From: DATGJX01 sp035279385
GTDB taxonomy: Bacteria; Vulcanimicrobiota; Vulcanimicrobiia; Vulcanimicrobiales; Vulcanimicrobiaceae
Direction of reading: 5' to 3'
DNA: 44,057 nucleotides
Assembly (NCBI GenBank): GCA_035279385.1
Contig: DATEHZ010000011.1
Coordinates: 1-44,057, forward strand
The notes under the pieces are model-generated. The model saw nothing but the letters and a program-made list of their open reading frames with translations, searched no databases and was not told the origin of the DNA. The translations under genes were made by a program, and so were the position numbers. Each line of letters opens with the position of its first letter. Within the stretch, counting starts at the first letter, position 1. Shown piece after piece: positions 31,968 through 40,931 of this stretch.

Positions 31968-33044
31968 CTACAACGTCGACCACACGTCGAGTTTGCGTTT
32001 CACGCGCTCGATCACGCCGTCGGTGAAGTCGCTCGTGGAAGCGTGGCCGCCGAGATCGCTCGTCTTGAGTCCTTCGTGCACGGCTTCGAGCGTCGCTTCG
32101 TAGATCGCGCGCGACGCGTTTTGTGCGCGTTTGTCTTCCATGTACGAAAGCAGCGCCGCGCTGGCCAGGATCATGGCCATCGGATTGGCGATGTTCTTTC
32201 CGAACAGACGCGGTGCGGTGCCGTGCGGCGCCTCCGCCATGACGACCGAGGGTTTGAGCTGTTCGTCGAATGAGAGAAGTACGGATTCCGCTCCCGCGAT
32301 CGATCCGAACAGCTGCATCACGAGATCGGAGAGGCAGTCGCCGTCGCGATTGAGCGAGGGAATGACCATCGGCAGATCGCCGTCCGTGCTGAGCAGCAGC
32401 GCGTACGTCGCGTCGATGAGCTGCGGCTCGTAGGTCACCGCCGGATGACGCTGCGCCGCCGCATCCATCTCTTCTTTGAGCATGCCTTCGTAGACGGGGC
32501 TCACGGTGTATTTGGGGCCGCCGAAGACTTTCGCGTGCATGCGCTCCGCGTGCTGGAACGCGTACTCCGCAACGTAACGGCACACGCTGCGTTCGATCGT
32601 TTCCGTGCGATACGCGATCTCGTTTGCGCCTTCGCCTTCGCGCCACTCTTTCGCGCCGTACGCATCGCCCACGGCCATGCGCACGACCGAGATCGGCGCG
32701 TGAATGCCGGCTACGGGACGAATCCCCGGCAAGCGCCGCCCCGTGCGCACGATCACTTTGCCCTCGATGGCGCGCCGCAGAATCGCGTTGGGGGAACCGA
32801 CGTCGCCTTTGGTCTCCGGCGTAATCGTCGCGGCCTTCAGACCGTAGTGCGCGCGCTTCATCGCTTCGGCGGCTTCTTGTACGACCGCGTTCTGCGTCTT
32901 TCGGCGGTTTTCGAGAGAAAGATCGTAGCGCTCGAAATCGAGCTCGACGTCGATGACGGAGCGATCGAGTACGCGCAGCGCTTCGAGCAGTAATTCTTGT
33001 CCGGTTTGGTCGCCTTCCAGAACGACGATCGTTGGCGGGGTCAA
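31968..33044 (-). CDS. Isocitrate/isopropylmalate dehydrogenase family protein, isocitrate-type
   Basis: Predicted 358 residues, beta-decarboxylating dehydrogenase fold. The isocitrate phosphate-contact motif S-x-N-x-x-x-R is present (GSPNAILR near residue 83), as are the NRDGDCLSD metal-site segment and HGTAPRLFGKN. The normally strict R-E-N-T/S-E loop reads R-M-A-V-G in VVRMAVGDAYGAKEW, and the coenzyme-specificity site after HGTAP is R-L, neither the NAD (D-I) nor the NADP (K-Y) type. So the fold is clear, but catalysis as a normal isocitrate dehydrogenase is not assured. TTG start with AGGAG (33050-33054) at 5 bases. Divergent from ftsK; PilZ gene follows 17 bases downstream. Confidence 0.8.
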   Translation of the reverse strand: MTPPTIVVLEGDQTGQELLLEALRVLDRSVIDVELDFERYDLSLENRRKTQNAVVQEAAEAMKRAHYGLKAATITPETKGDVGSPNAILRRAIEGKVIVRTGRRLPGIRPVAGIHAPISVVRMAVGDAYGAKEWREGEGANEIAYRTETIERSVCRYVAEYAFQHAERMHAKVFGGPKYTVSPVYEGMLKEEMDAAAQRHPAVTYEPQLIDATYALLLSTDGDLPMVIPSLNRDGDCLSDLVMQLFGSIAGAESVLLSFDEQLKPSVVMAEAPHGTAPRLFGKNIANPMAMILASAALLSYMEDKRAQNASRAIYEATLEAVHEGLKTSDLGGHASTSDFTDGVIERVKRKLDVWSTL

Positions 33045-33080
33045 ATGAACTCCTATGCTGATGACGAAAGAATCTATTCC

Positions 33081-35354
33081 ATGGCACGCGTACGCCGTAA
33101 GGCGACCGCGAAATCGCGACTGAACTTTGAGATCGCCGGGATCGCCGCGATCGGTCTCGCCGTTCTCTTGGGAATCGCATTGGCCTCGCCTGCAGCGCGC
33201 GCCGGGATTGCCGGCGGCGCAACGGCTGCGGCCCTGAGCGCCCTGTTTGGAGGAGCCGCTCCGCTTTTCCCGGTGCTCGTCGCGCTCTTCGGCGGAATCA
33301 TCTTTCTGGAAATCAACGTCCCTCGCATGATGGCCACCCTCGGCGCGGCCGCGCTCGGCTACTTCCTCTTAATCGATGCCGCGTTCGGGCATCGCGGCGG
33401 GTGGGTCGGCGGCGCGTTATGGACCGGACTGCAGGCGCTGGTCGGTGTAACCGGCGCGCGCATCGTGCTGGGTCTGGTTGCGTTGCTGCTGGCCGTGTGG
33501 ATCACGAACGTCTCCGTGAAGAAAGTGATCGGCTGGCTCATCCTGGCCCTGGGGAAGTTGCGGATGCCGCGCGCTCCGCGAGTGCAGCTGCCCGAAGGAC
33601 ACGGCACGCTGCGCGAGGCGTTCGCGCTGCCGGATGCCGCGCCCGCGAACGCACGCGCTTCGAAGAAAAAGGCGGAGGCCTTCGGTATCGTTCCGGTGGA
33701 GGCGTTCGTTCCGCCGCCCGCACCGACGATCGTCGTCGAAGACGAGGATGACGAAGAAGAGGAAGCGTTCGACGACGCGGATCTCGACGACGAGCAAGAG
33801 TACGAAGACGAACCGTACGAGGACGAGGACGACGACGAGGAAGAGGACGACGACGACGCGGAGACGCAAGGCGAGTACGAGCCGCCCTCGCCCGTAACGC
33901 ACGGTGAGGTCACGTACCATCTTCCCGACCTCGCGCTCTTCGATCCGCCGCAGGCGCAGGTCGCCGACGACTCCACGCGATCGCACGTGCTCGAGGATAC
34001 GCTCGCGTCGTTCGGTGTCGGCGCGAAGGTCGTGCACATCGAACGCGGACCCTCGATTACGCGCTACGAACTGCGCCCCGAGCGCGGCGTCAAGATTTCG
34101 CGTATCGCCTCGCTCGCCGACGACATCGCGCTCGCGCTCGCCGCGACGAGCGTGCGCATCGAAGCCCCCATTCCCGGCAAATCCGCCGTCGGCATCGAAG
34201 TACCGAACAAAACCGTTTCCATCGTCGCCATTCGCGAGATTCTCGAATCGCTGCCGCAGCGGGGACAGGTTCCGCCGCTTTGGATGGCGCTCGGCAAAGA
34301 CATCACGGGCCGGCCGGTCTTCGGCGATCTCGGCAAGATGCCGCACTTGCTCGTCGCGGGCGCGACGGGCGCCGGAAAATCCGTCTGCCTCAACACGATC
34401 ATCGCCTCGCTGCTGGTGAGCGCGACGCCGGATCAAGTGCAGATGCTGATGATCGATCCCAAACGCGTCGAACTGACCGTCTACAACGGCATCCCGCATC
34501 TCATCAAAGACGTCATCACGGATGCGCGGCTCGCCGCGGGCGCGCTCTTCGAGATGACCAAGGAGATGGACGTGCGCTACGAGCGCTTCGCGAAAGCGGG
34601 GGTGCGCAAGATCGAAGAGTACAACGCAAAGTTTCCGGAAGAGAAACTGCCGTACGTCGTCATCGTCATCGACGAGTTGGCGGACCTCATGCTCGTTGCA
34701 CCCGCGAAAGTCGAGACGACGATCATGCGCCTCGCGCAGCTCGCTCGCGCGACCGGCATACATCTCATCGTGGCGACGCAGCGTCCGTCCGTCGACGTCA
34801 TCACGGGTCTGATCAAAGCGAACATTCCCTCGCGTATCGCGTTCGCGGTCTCCTCGCAGGTGGATTCGCGCACGATTCTCGACATGGCGGGCGCGGAACG
34901 GCTGCTCGGGCGCGGCGACATGCTCTACCTGCCGATCGATGCGCCGAAGCCCGTTCGCGCTCAAGGCGCGCTCATCACGGGCGGCGAGGTAAACCGCCTC
35001 GTCGATTTCTGGGCCAAGCAGGGGCGTCCGGAGAATCTGCTCGACGTCGAGGTCGTCCCCATCTCCGACGACGACGGCAACAAGAAGGAAGCCGATCCGC
35101 TTTGCTACGACGCGGCGAAGTTCATCATCGAGAGCAACTACGCGTCGACGGCGGCGCTCCAGTCGCAATTCTCCATCGGCCATCCGCGCGCGGTGCGCGT
35201 CATGAAGCAGCTCGAAGACTTCAAAGTCGTCGGACCGCACGAAGGCACGAAGCCGCGCCGCATTCTTCTGAGCCTGGGCGAACTCGAACAGATTGCATCG
35301 CGTCTGGGACGCCCGGACGGAGGACAACCGGATCTCTTCGCAACCGGATCCTGA
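33081..35354 (+). CDS. ftsK: DNA translocase FtsK/SpoIIIE
   Basis: Predicted 757 residues. Four membrane segments in the first 160 residues (AGIAAIGLAVLLGIALA, FPVLVALFGGIIFLEI and others), then a linker with an extremely acidic tract at residues 220-261 (33 of 42 residues Asp or Glu). The motor follows: alpha and beta domains with Walker A GATGAGKS near 427, Walker B VIVIDELADLM near 530, and the QRPSVDVITGLIKANIPSRIAF block. The last 70 residues form the DNA-orienting gamma winged helix (LQSQFSIGHPRAVRVMKQLEDF). It pumps chromosome ends through the division septum. ATG 33081 is chosen; the divergent neighbour starts at 33044. Confidence 0.95.
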   Translation: MARVRRKATAKSRLNFEIAGIAAIGLAVLLGIALASPAARAGIAGGATAAALSALFGGAAPLFPVLVALFGGIIFLEINVPRMMATLGAAALGYFLLIDAAFGHRGGWVGGALWTGLQALVGVTGARIVLGLVALLLAVWITNVSVKKVIGWLILALGKLRMPRAPRVQLPEGHGTLREAFALPDAAPANARASKKKAEAFGIVPVEAFVPPPAPTIVVEDEDDEEEEAFDDADLDDEQEYEDEPYEDEDDDEEEDDDDAETQGEYEPPSPVTHGEVTYHLPDLALFDPPQAQVADDSTRSHVLEDTLASFGVGAKVVHIERGPSITRYELRPERGVKISRIASLADDIALALAATSVRIEAPIPGKSAVGIEVPNKTVSIVAIREILESLPQRGQVPPLWMALGKDITGRPVFGDLGKMPHLLVAGATGAGKSVCLNTIIASLLVSATPDQVQMLMIDPKRVELTVYNGIPHLIKDVITDARLAAGALFEMTKEMDVRYERFAKAGVRKIEEYNAKFPEEKLPYVVIVIDELADLMLVAPAKVETTIMRLAQLARATGIHLIVATQRPSVDVITGLIKANIPSRIAFAVSSQVDSRTILDMAGAERLLGRGDMLYLPIDAPKPVRAQGALITGGEVNRLVDFWAKQGRPENLLDVEVVPISDDDGNKKEADPLCYDAAKFIIESNYASTAALQSQFSIGHPRAVRVMKQLEDFKVVGPHEGTKPRRILLSLGELEQIASRLGRPDGGQPDLFATGS

Positions 35355-35355
35355 C

Positions 35356-36000
35356 GTGCGCACGCGCGACATAGACGTCGCGGGAGTGCTCGCGCTTGCG
35401 CTTCCGGCGATTGCGTTGTTTACGGCGTTCGTGTGGCTCGGCTTCTACGTGACCGTGCACGGTGAACCGCCCGCGCTCTGGTCGTTTGAGCAAGCGATTC
35501 ACGGGCGCGCGGTTCGAGCGGCTTGGGTTCTTACCAATATCGGATACGCGTACGTGCTCGCACCGCTTTTTGCAGCGACCGCATTCGTCGGCGTAGTCAG
35601 CCCGCGATGGCGCGTGCCGGCGTTCTATGTGCTCGTCGTGGCACTGATCTGCTGGGGCGCGGCCGACAACTTCCAGCACTTCTTTGCGCGGCCGCGGCGC
35701 GCCGACTGGCTGATCCGCCACGAGCACGCGTTCTCATATCCCAGCTCTCACGCGGCGATCTCCACCGGGTTCTACTTCCTTTGGGGTTTGGTGCTGCTGC
35801 GCTCGCGGCTGCCCGCTTGGCTGGCCGCCGGCGCGTTCCTCGCGCTCACGGCGCTTACGCTGGGCATCATGTGGTCGCGCGTCGCGTTGGGCGCGCACTA
35901 CCTCACCGACGTTATCGGCGGAGCGGTGCTGGGCGGCGCGCTGATTTTGCTTGCGGCGGCGTTCCTGCGTACCGGGGGCAGGCGCCCTTTCGCACGGTAA
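35356..36000 (+). CDS. PAP2-family membrane phosphatase
   Basis: Predicted 214 residues with about five membrane helices. Phosphatase motifs in order: ARPRR (C1), YPSSHAAIS (C2, PSSH for PSGH) and SRVALGAHYLTDVIGG (C3), whose histidines form the phospho-intermediate. Substrates in this family include undecaprenyl or polyprenyl diphosphate and lipid phosphates, so recycling of the cell-wall carrier lipid is a reasonable role (inference). GTG start one base after the ftsK stop, so it is cotranscribed; the larger open frame upstream overlaps ftsK. Confidence 0.88.
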   Translation: MRTRDIDVAGVLALALPAIALFTAFVWLGFYVTVHGEPPALWSFEQAIHGRAVRAAWVLTNIGYAYVLAPLFAATAFVGVVSPRWRVPAFYVLVVALICWGAADNFQHFFARPRRADWLIRHEHAFSYPSSHAAISTGFYFLWGLVLLRSRLPAWLAAGAFLALTALTLGIMWSRVALGAHYLTDVIGGAVLGGALILLAAAFLRTGGRRPFAR

Positions 36001-36014
36001 AACCGGAAAAGTCC

Positions 36015-36044
36015 TTGGCAAGACCAGGGCGCCAACGGTACAGT
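36015..36044 (+). promoter_or_regulatory. Promoter of the menaquinone operon, probably leaderless
   Basis: TTGGCA (-35, 36015-36020), an 18-base spacer, TACAGT (-10, 36039-36044), then seven bases before GTG 36052. The expected transcription start falls on or beside this GTG, and there is no Shine-Dalgarno. An alternative start at 36043 would lie inside the -10 box, which makes 36052 preferable. Confidence 0.5.
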
Positions 36045-36051
36045 GCGAACC

Positions 36052-37188
36052 GTGGCTAATGCAATGGATTCAGCGCTGAACGTCATCGAACGTAAAGTCG
36101 AAGAAGGCATCCCGCTCTCCATCGAGGACGGCCTCTTGCTCTTCAATACGCCGGATATTCATCGCCTCGGGCGTATGGCGCGTGCGGCGAAGGAGCGCAA
36201 GAGCGGCAAGAAAGTCTTTTACGTTCTCAACCGCTACATCAACTCCACCAACGTCTGCTATGCGGGCTGTAAATTCTGCTCCTTCGCCGTCGACGAGTTC
36301 AAGGAGAAAGAGCGCGTCGTGCGGATGCCCGCCGACGAAGTTTTTGCCAAAGCGCTGGAAACCGGCGAGAATTTCAACCAAATCCATATCGTGGGCGGAC
36401 ACGATCCCCGCCAGCTCTCGCTCGACTATTGGCTGCCGCTGATGCGCCGTTTCAAAGAGCGTTTGCCGCACGTGCAGCTCTCGCTTTTCACGGCGGCCGA
36501 GATCGACTACATGGCCAAGCGTCACCGCATGGGCTATCCCGAGATCGTCGCCGAGCTGAAGTCTGCCGGATTGGACAACGTCAACGGCGGCGGCGCGGAG
36601 ATCTTCGCCGAAGAGACGCGCAAAAAGATCTGCCCGAACAAGGTCAACTCGGAGAACTGGCTCGCCGTCCACGAAGAACTGCACCGCCAGGGGATCGCCT
36701 CCAATGCGACGATGCTGTACGGCCACATCGAATCGCTCGAGGACCGCTTGGATCACTTGGTGCGCCTGCGTGAATCCCAGGAACGCTCGCCGGGATACAA
36801 CGCGTTCATTCCGCTCGCGTTCCATCCCGACGGCAACGAACTGAACGACTGCGGCTGGACGAGCGGGCTGGACGACATCCGCATGTTCGCCGTCGCGCGG
36901 CTGATGCTGAACAACTTCGATCACATCAAGGCCTACTGGATGATCCAAGGCCTGAAGGTTTGCCAGGTCGCGCTGCAATTCGGGGCCGACGACATGGACG
37001 GCACGCACGGCAGCACCGACGAAGAGATGATCTATCACAGCGCCGGCACGCGGTCGGGACAGTACGTCGACGATCGCGAGTTCCGCCGCCTCATCGAGGA
37101 AGCCGGATACGTTCCGGTTCGCCGCAACACGACGTACGACGAATTCCCCTTTGATTGGACGCCGCCGAAGGAACCGGTTCTCGCGTAA
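36052..37188 (+). CDS. mqnE: Aminofutalosine synthase MqnE
   Basis: Predicted 378 residues, radical SAM enzyme that joins 3-(1-carboxyvinyloxy)benzoate to SAM to form aminofutalosine in the futalosine route of menaquinone synthesis. The iron-sulfur motif CYAGCKFC places Cys69, Cys73 and Cys76. Further blocks are NQIHIVGGHDP, NGGGAEIFAEETRKKICP and IPLAFHPDGNEL. First of the mqnE-mqnA-mqnC operon; it overlaps mqnA by one base (TAATG). GTG 36052 chosen from the promoter position. Confidence 0.95.
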   Translation: MANAMDSALNVIERKVEEGIPLSIEDGLLLFNTPDIHRLGRMARAAKERKSGKKVFYVLNRYINSTNVCYAGCKFCSFAVDEFKEKERVVRMPADEVFAKALETGENFNQIHIVGGHDPRQLSLDYWLPLMRRFKERLPHVQLSLFTAAEIDYMAKRHRMGYPEIVAELKSAGLDNVNGGGAEIFAEETRKKICPNKVNSENWLAVHEELHRQGIASNATMLYGHIESLEDRLDHLVRLRESQERSPGYNAFIPLAFHPDGNELNDCGWTSGLDDIRMFAVARLMLNNFDHIKAYWMIQGLKVCQVALQFGADDMDGTHGSTDEEMIYHSAGTRSGQYVDDREFRRLIEEAGYVPVRRNTTYDEFPFDWTPPKEPVLA

Positions 37189-38018
37189 TGCTGCGAAGCA
37201 GCCGTATGCGCTACGTCAACGATCTGCCGATTTACGCGGCGTTCGACGAAGGCGTAATCGACTATCCCGGCACGCTCGTCGCCGACGTGCCGGCTCGCCT
37301 GAACGCGATGATGCGCGAGGGCGAGCTCGATATGGGACCGGTAAGCGCGTACGAGTACGCGCTCGACGCGGATCGCTACGTTCTGCTGCCCGATCTATGC
37401 ATCGGCGCGCGCGACGAAATCGTCTCGGTGCTGCTTATTTCAAATCTGCCGCCGGCGGTTTTGAACGGCGTGAAGATCGCGACCACGAAAGAATCCGCGA
37501 GCGGACGCAACCTGCTGCGCGTTCTGCTCGAGCGGCGGTACAACGTGCGCGCGCAGTTCGTCGAAGTAGAAGACCCGCTCTCCCACGCGCTCGCCGGCGA
37601 ACCGGCGATGGTGATCGGCGATGCGGCAATCGATGCCGCATTCGAATTTCCGAGCGAGCAGGTGTACGACCTCGGCTCGCTCTGGCGCGATTGGACCGGA
37701 GAGCAGTCCATTACCGCGGTATGGGTCGCGCGGCGCCAGATTTTCGAGCAGCGCGTCGACGAAGTGCGCCGGTGCCTGCACGCGCTGACGGACGCGTATT
37801 CGTGGGGACGCGCGAACCGCAATCGCGTAATCGCGCTCGCGCAGTCGCTCAAACCGCGGCCTGCCGGCTTTTACGAAATCTACTACGGAAAGCTGAATTT
37901 CACGTTTCATTCCGCGGCGCAGCGCGGCTTGGCCGCGTACTGCCGCGAACTGCACGCTATCGGCGCGATCGACCAGATTCCGCCGTTCGTTCCGGAGGTC
38001 ATCGGTGTCGCTCAGTAG
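37188..38018 (+). CDS. mqnA: Chorismate dehydratase MqnA
   Basis: Predicted 276 residues, periplasmic-binding-protein-like fold acting in the cytoplasm; converts chorismate to 3-(1-carboxyvinyloxy)benzoate, the first futalosine-pathway step. Visible family blocks: YVNDLPIYAAFDEG, DVPARLNAMMREGELDMGPVSAYEY, and IATTKESASGRNLLRVLLERRY. No signal peptide. ATG overlaps the mqnE stop and its own end overlaps mqnC by 14 bases, so the three genes are translated together and supply MqnE with its substrate. Confidence 0.93.
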   Translation: MLRSSRMRYVNDLPIYAAFDEGVIDYPGTLVADVPARLNAMMREGELDMGPVSAYEYALDADRYVLLPDLCIGARDEIVSVLLISNLPPAVLNGVKIATTKESASGRNLLRVLLERRYNVRAQFVEVEDPLSHALAGEPAMVIGDAAIDAAFEFPSEQVYDLGSLWRDWTGEQSITAVWVARRQIFEQRVDEVRRCLHALTDAYSWGRANRNRVIALAQSLKPRPAGFYEIYYGKLNFTFHSAAQRGLAAYCRELHAIGAIDQIPPFVPEVIGVAQ

Positions 38019-39087
38019 CCTGTTGGATAAAGCCGCCGGCGGCGGACGCCTCTCGTTCGGGGAAGGCGTGCGCCTGTACGAAGAAGCGGATCTGCACGAT
38101 CTGGGTGCGGCCGCGCACGCGCGGCGCATGCAGCTCTATCCCACCAGCGTCGTTACCTACGTGATCGACACGACGATCAATTACACGAACGTCTGTAACG
38201 TACACTGCACCTTCTGCGCCTTTTTCCGTCCGGAAAAACACAAAGAAGGCTACACGATGTCGCACGATGAGGTGCTCGCGCGCGTGAAGCATGCCGCGGA
38301 TCAGGGCGCGACGCAGATCATGATTCAGGGCGGCGTCAATCCCGAACTGGGTCTGGAGTGGTTCGAGGCGCTCTTTCGCCGCGTAGCCGCCGAGTATCCG
38401 AACGTCGACATCCACTCGCTTTCGGTATCGGAGGTCGTGGGACTCTCGCGCGTCGAGGGCCTTCCCGTCCGCGACGTGCTCGTTCGCCTGAAGGCTGCCG
38501 GCATGAAATCGCTGCCCGGCGCCGGCGCGGAGATTCTGGTCGAACGCGTGCGCAAACGCATCAGCGCACGCAAGGTCAAGCCGGACGAATGGATCGGCGT
38601 CATGCGCGAAGCGCAGCTTCTCGGCATGCCGACTACGGCCACGATGATGTTCGGCTCCATCGAAACGCTCGAGGAGCGTATCGAGCACTTGGACGTGGTC
38701 CGGAGCTTGCAGGACGAAACCGGGGGCTTCACCGCGTTCATTCCGTGGTACTACGTGCCGTGGAAAACGCCGCTGCGCGGTAAAGAGGCCACGGGTCTGG
38801 ACTATCTGCGCGTGCTCGCGATCTCCCGCCTGTATCTGGATAACGTCCCGCATCTGCAGGCCTCTTGGCTGACCCCGGGATTGAAGATGGGGCAGCTTGC
38901 GCTCTTCTACGGGTGCGACGACATGGGCGGCACGATCATCGAAGAGCAAGTGGTGCACGACGCGGGTTCGAGTAACGAAGCGACACGCCGGGATCTTGAA
39001 GAAATCGTGAAACGCGCCGGATTTACGCCCGTGATTCGCGACACGTACTGGAACCTGCGCGCCGACGTCGCGCTTGCGACGGCGTAG
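38005..39087 (+). CDS. mqnC: Cyclic dehypoxanthinyl futalosine synthase MqnC
   Basis: Predicted 360 residues, radical SAM enzyme forming the spiro/cyclic intermediate of the futalosine pathway. Iron-sulfur motif CNVHCTFC gives Cys64, Cys68 and Cys71, followed by FFRPEKHKEGYTMSHDE, IQGGVNPEL and LPGAGAEILVERVRKRIS. The C-terminal YGCDDMGGTIIEEQVV is typical. GTG start inside the mqnA end. mqnB and mqnD, needed to complete the route, are not in the window. Confidence 0.95.
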   Translation: MSLSSLLDKAAGGGRLSFGEGVRLYEEADLHDLGAAAHARRMQLYPTSVVTYVIDTTINYTNVCNVHCTFCAFFRPEKHKEGYTMSHDEVLARVKHAADQGATQIMIQGGVNPELGLEWFEALFRRVAAEYPNVDIHSLSVSEVVGLSRVEGLPVRDVLVRLKAAGMKSLPGAGAEILVERVRKRISARKVKPDEWIGVMREAQLLGMPTTATMMFGSIETLEERIEHLDVVRSLQDETGGFTAFIPWYYVPWKTPLRGKEATGLDYLRVLAISRLYLDNVPHLQASWLTPGLKMGQLALFYGCDDMGGTIIEEQVVHDAGSSNEATRRDLEEIVKRAGFTPVIRDTYWNLRADVALATA

Positions 39088-39143
39088 CGGCGAAATTCTC
39101 GCCTGCGGATTGTAAGCAGCCGAACCCTCGATAGTCCAAAATA

Positions 39144-39171
39144 TTGTATGGTTGGTCTGAAAGGCTACAAT
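39144..39171 (+). promoter_or_regulatory. Promoter upstream of the winged-helix gene
   Basis: TTGTAT (-35, 39144-39149), 16-base spacer, TACAAT (-10, 39166-39171). The 146-base gap after mqnC is richer in A+T than its surroundings. A weak GGCGA-AATTC-TCGCC hairpin just after the mqnC stop lacks a T-run. Confidence 0.45.
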
Positions 39172-39233
39172 AGCTTCGCTTTGGAAAACGCACTCGTATT
39201 AACTGCGCTTTTCTATCGCGAGGTTTTCCGTCA

Positions 39234-39821
39234 TTGGATGATGCTCACGTCGTCCAGCATTCCGCTTTCCGCGATGGGAGCGGGGGTGATTGCGACCCTC
39301 AAGCCCATATCCCCGCGTGGTGGAGCGGGTTTCTGTTTCACGTACTCAACCCGCGACAGGTCAGCATGTACGTGTATCTCATCATGCTCTCCGACGCGTA
39401 CGGCGTTTGCCACCCGACGATAGAACAGATCCGCAAAGACTTGGGTTTGCTCAGCACCACGATGGTGTTCGAATCGATCGCCGTGCTGGAAGAATACGGA
39501 TTCTTCGTGCGTTCGCGCGAGAGCCTGCCCGAGTCGCGCTCGCGCAGAAACGTTTACCGCCGGACCGCGTGCGAATATACGATTCTGCGTCTGCTGGAGA
39601 CCAACAAACTCGACGGCGAACTCGCGCCCGCGGGCAACGGCGAACCGTCGCACGACTCGCGTCAGCTCGTCGACATCGGGCTCAGAGACGTCCTGGGAGA
39701 GCACTACGCGCGCTATGCCGCAGCCGATGCGCCGCATAAGCGCGAAGTGCTGACGGCGATTCTCAACGATCTGCTGCGGCGCCGTCCTGCGGGTATTTAC
39801 GCCGCTATTTCGCAGCGCTGA
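39234..39821 (+). CDS. Winged-helix (HTH_36-like) DNA-binding protein
   Basis: Predicted 195 residues from TTG 39234. The middle part is a clear helix-turn-helix of the type found in replication-initiator N-domains and HTH_36 proteins: LNPRQVSMYVYLIMLSDAYGVCHP, then TIEQIRKDLGLLSTTMVFESIAVLEEYGFF, and the wing VRSRESLPESRSRRNVYRR. The C-terminal helical part (LGEHYARYAAADAPHKREVLTAILNDLLRR) may dimerise. Start uncertain: GAGG lies about 10 bases upstream, but a start at ATG 39366 (MYVYLIML) would cut the first helix. Own promoter; convergent 17-base overlap with mnmA. Target genes unknown. Confidence 0.72.
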   Translation: MDDAHVVQHSAFRDGSGGDCDPQAHIPAWWSGFLFHVLNPRQVSMYVYLIMLSDAYGVCHPTIEQIRKDLGLLSTTMVFESIAVLEEYGFFVRSRESLPESRSRRNVYRRTACEYTILRLLETNKLDGELAPAGNGEPSHDSRQLVDIGLRDVLGEHYARYAAADAPHKREVLTAILNDLLRRRPAGIYAAISQR

Positions 39822-40881
39822 TCGTCGCGGCTCCGAGCACCTCTTCACTCTCGCGGTCGAAAAGCGCAACGAGTTGACCCGGAGAAACCGCTCGCTGCGG
39901 TCTCTCGAACTCGAGTTCCAGCGAATCGCCGCGCACGGACGCGAGCGCGGGCACGGGCGTCGAGCGGTAGCGCACCATCGCGAGGACCGGCGCGCGGCCG
40001 TCCGCAAAACGCTCCGGGCGAATAAGATTTACTTCGTTCGCAATCAGTCCGTTCGCGTCGAGTTCGTCCTCGCGGCCGATGACGACGGTATTGCTCGCCG
40101 CATCGATACGCGTAACGTAACGCGGACCGCCGCCCACCGCCGGTAGCCCCGCGCGCTGCCCCACGGTGAAATTCGAGATACCGGAGTGCGTGCCGACGCG
40201 CGCTCCGGCGGACGTGACGATGTCGCCTTGTTTTTCGACGTCCGGACGCACGCGCGCAAGCACGTCGCGATAATCGCCGCCCTCCACAAAACAGATGTCT
40301 TGCGATTCCGTCTTGTCGTGAACGGGCAGACCTAGTCGCCGCGCGTGATCGCGCGTCGTTGTCTTATCGTACTCGCCCAGCGGCAGCAGGAGGCCCGAGA
40401 GTTGATCGGGCGTGAGTTGCGCCAGCGCGTACGCCTGATCTTTCGCGTGCGTGCCGCGGAAAAGATGCGGGCCGTCGCTGCGATGCTCGACGCGGGCGTA
40501 ATGTCCGGTCGCGATATGCGCCGCTCCGACGGAATCGGCGTACTTGCGCAGCGTTCCGAGCTTCACGAAGTTGTTGCAGGAGACGCACGGGTTGGGCGTA
40601 CGGCCCGCTGCGTAATCGTCTGCGAAGCGCTCGATGACGCTGCGGCGAAACGTTTCCTCGAAGTTTAGGACGTAATGCGGAATGCCGAGCACCGCCGCGC
40701 TGCGGCGCGCATCGTCGAAATCGTCGATGCCGCAGCAGCTCTTCGCGTGCGGAGCTCTGGACGGCGAGTACATCTTCATCGTCACGCCAATCACATCGTA
40801 GCCGGCCTGCGCGAGCAGGCCCGCGGCCACCGCGGAATCGACGCCGCCGCTCATTGCGGCAATAACGCGTGCTTTTGCCAT
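39805..40881 (-). CDS. mnmA: tRNA-specific 2-thiouridylase MnmA
   Basis: Predicted 358 residues; thiolates U34 of tRNA-Lys, -Glu and -Gln at the wobble base. The PP-loop SGGVDSAVAAGLL activates tRNA with ATP. Catalytic cysteines are seen in TPNPCVSCNN and in TESQDICFVEGGDYRD. The C-terminal beta-barrel ends with FDRESEEVLGAATI. The frame extends about 17 codons upstream, but MAKARVIAAMSGG at 40881 is the standard start. Divergent from the RodZ-like gene with 50 bases between. Confidence 0.95.
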   Translation of the reverse strand: MAKARVIAAMSGGVDSAVAAGLLAQAGYDVIGVTMKMYSPSRAPHAKSCCGIDDFDDARRSAAVLGIPHYVLNFEETFRRSVIERFADDYAAGRTPNPCVSCNNFVKLGTLRKYADSVGAAHIATGHYARVEHRSDGPHLFRGTHAKDQAYALAQLTPDQLSGLLLPLGEYDKTTTRDHARRLGLPVHDKTESQDICFVEGGDYRDVLARVRPDVEKQGDIVTSAGARVGTHSGISNFTVGQRAGLPAVGGGPRYVTRIDAASNTVVIGREDELDANGLIANEVNLIRPERFADGRAPVLAMVRYRSTPVPALASVRGDSLELEFERPQRAVSPGQLVALFDRESEEVLGAATISAAK

Positions 40882-40931
40882 AGGTTTCGCAGGGACAGGA
40901 TAACAGGACGGCGGCGCTAACAGAAGCTCCA

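Noticed and set aside
31951..33222. N-terminal extension of the PilZ gene to 701 codons
   Set aside because: The extension runs in another frame across the isocitrate-dehydrogenase-like gene and is Arg-rich noise; the PilZ protein starts naturally at 31950.
36043..36051. GTG 36043 as start of mqnE
   Set aside because: It lies inside the predicted -10 hexamer TACAGT; GTG 36052 fits a leaderless transcript better.
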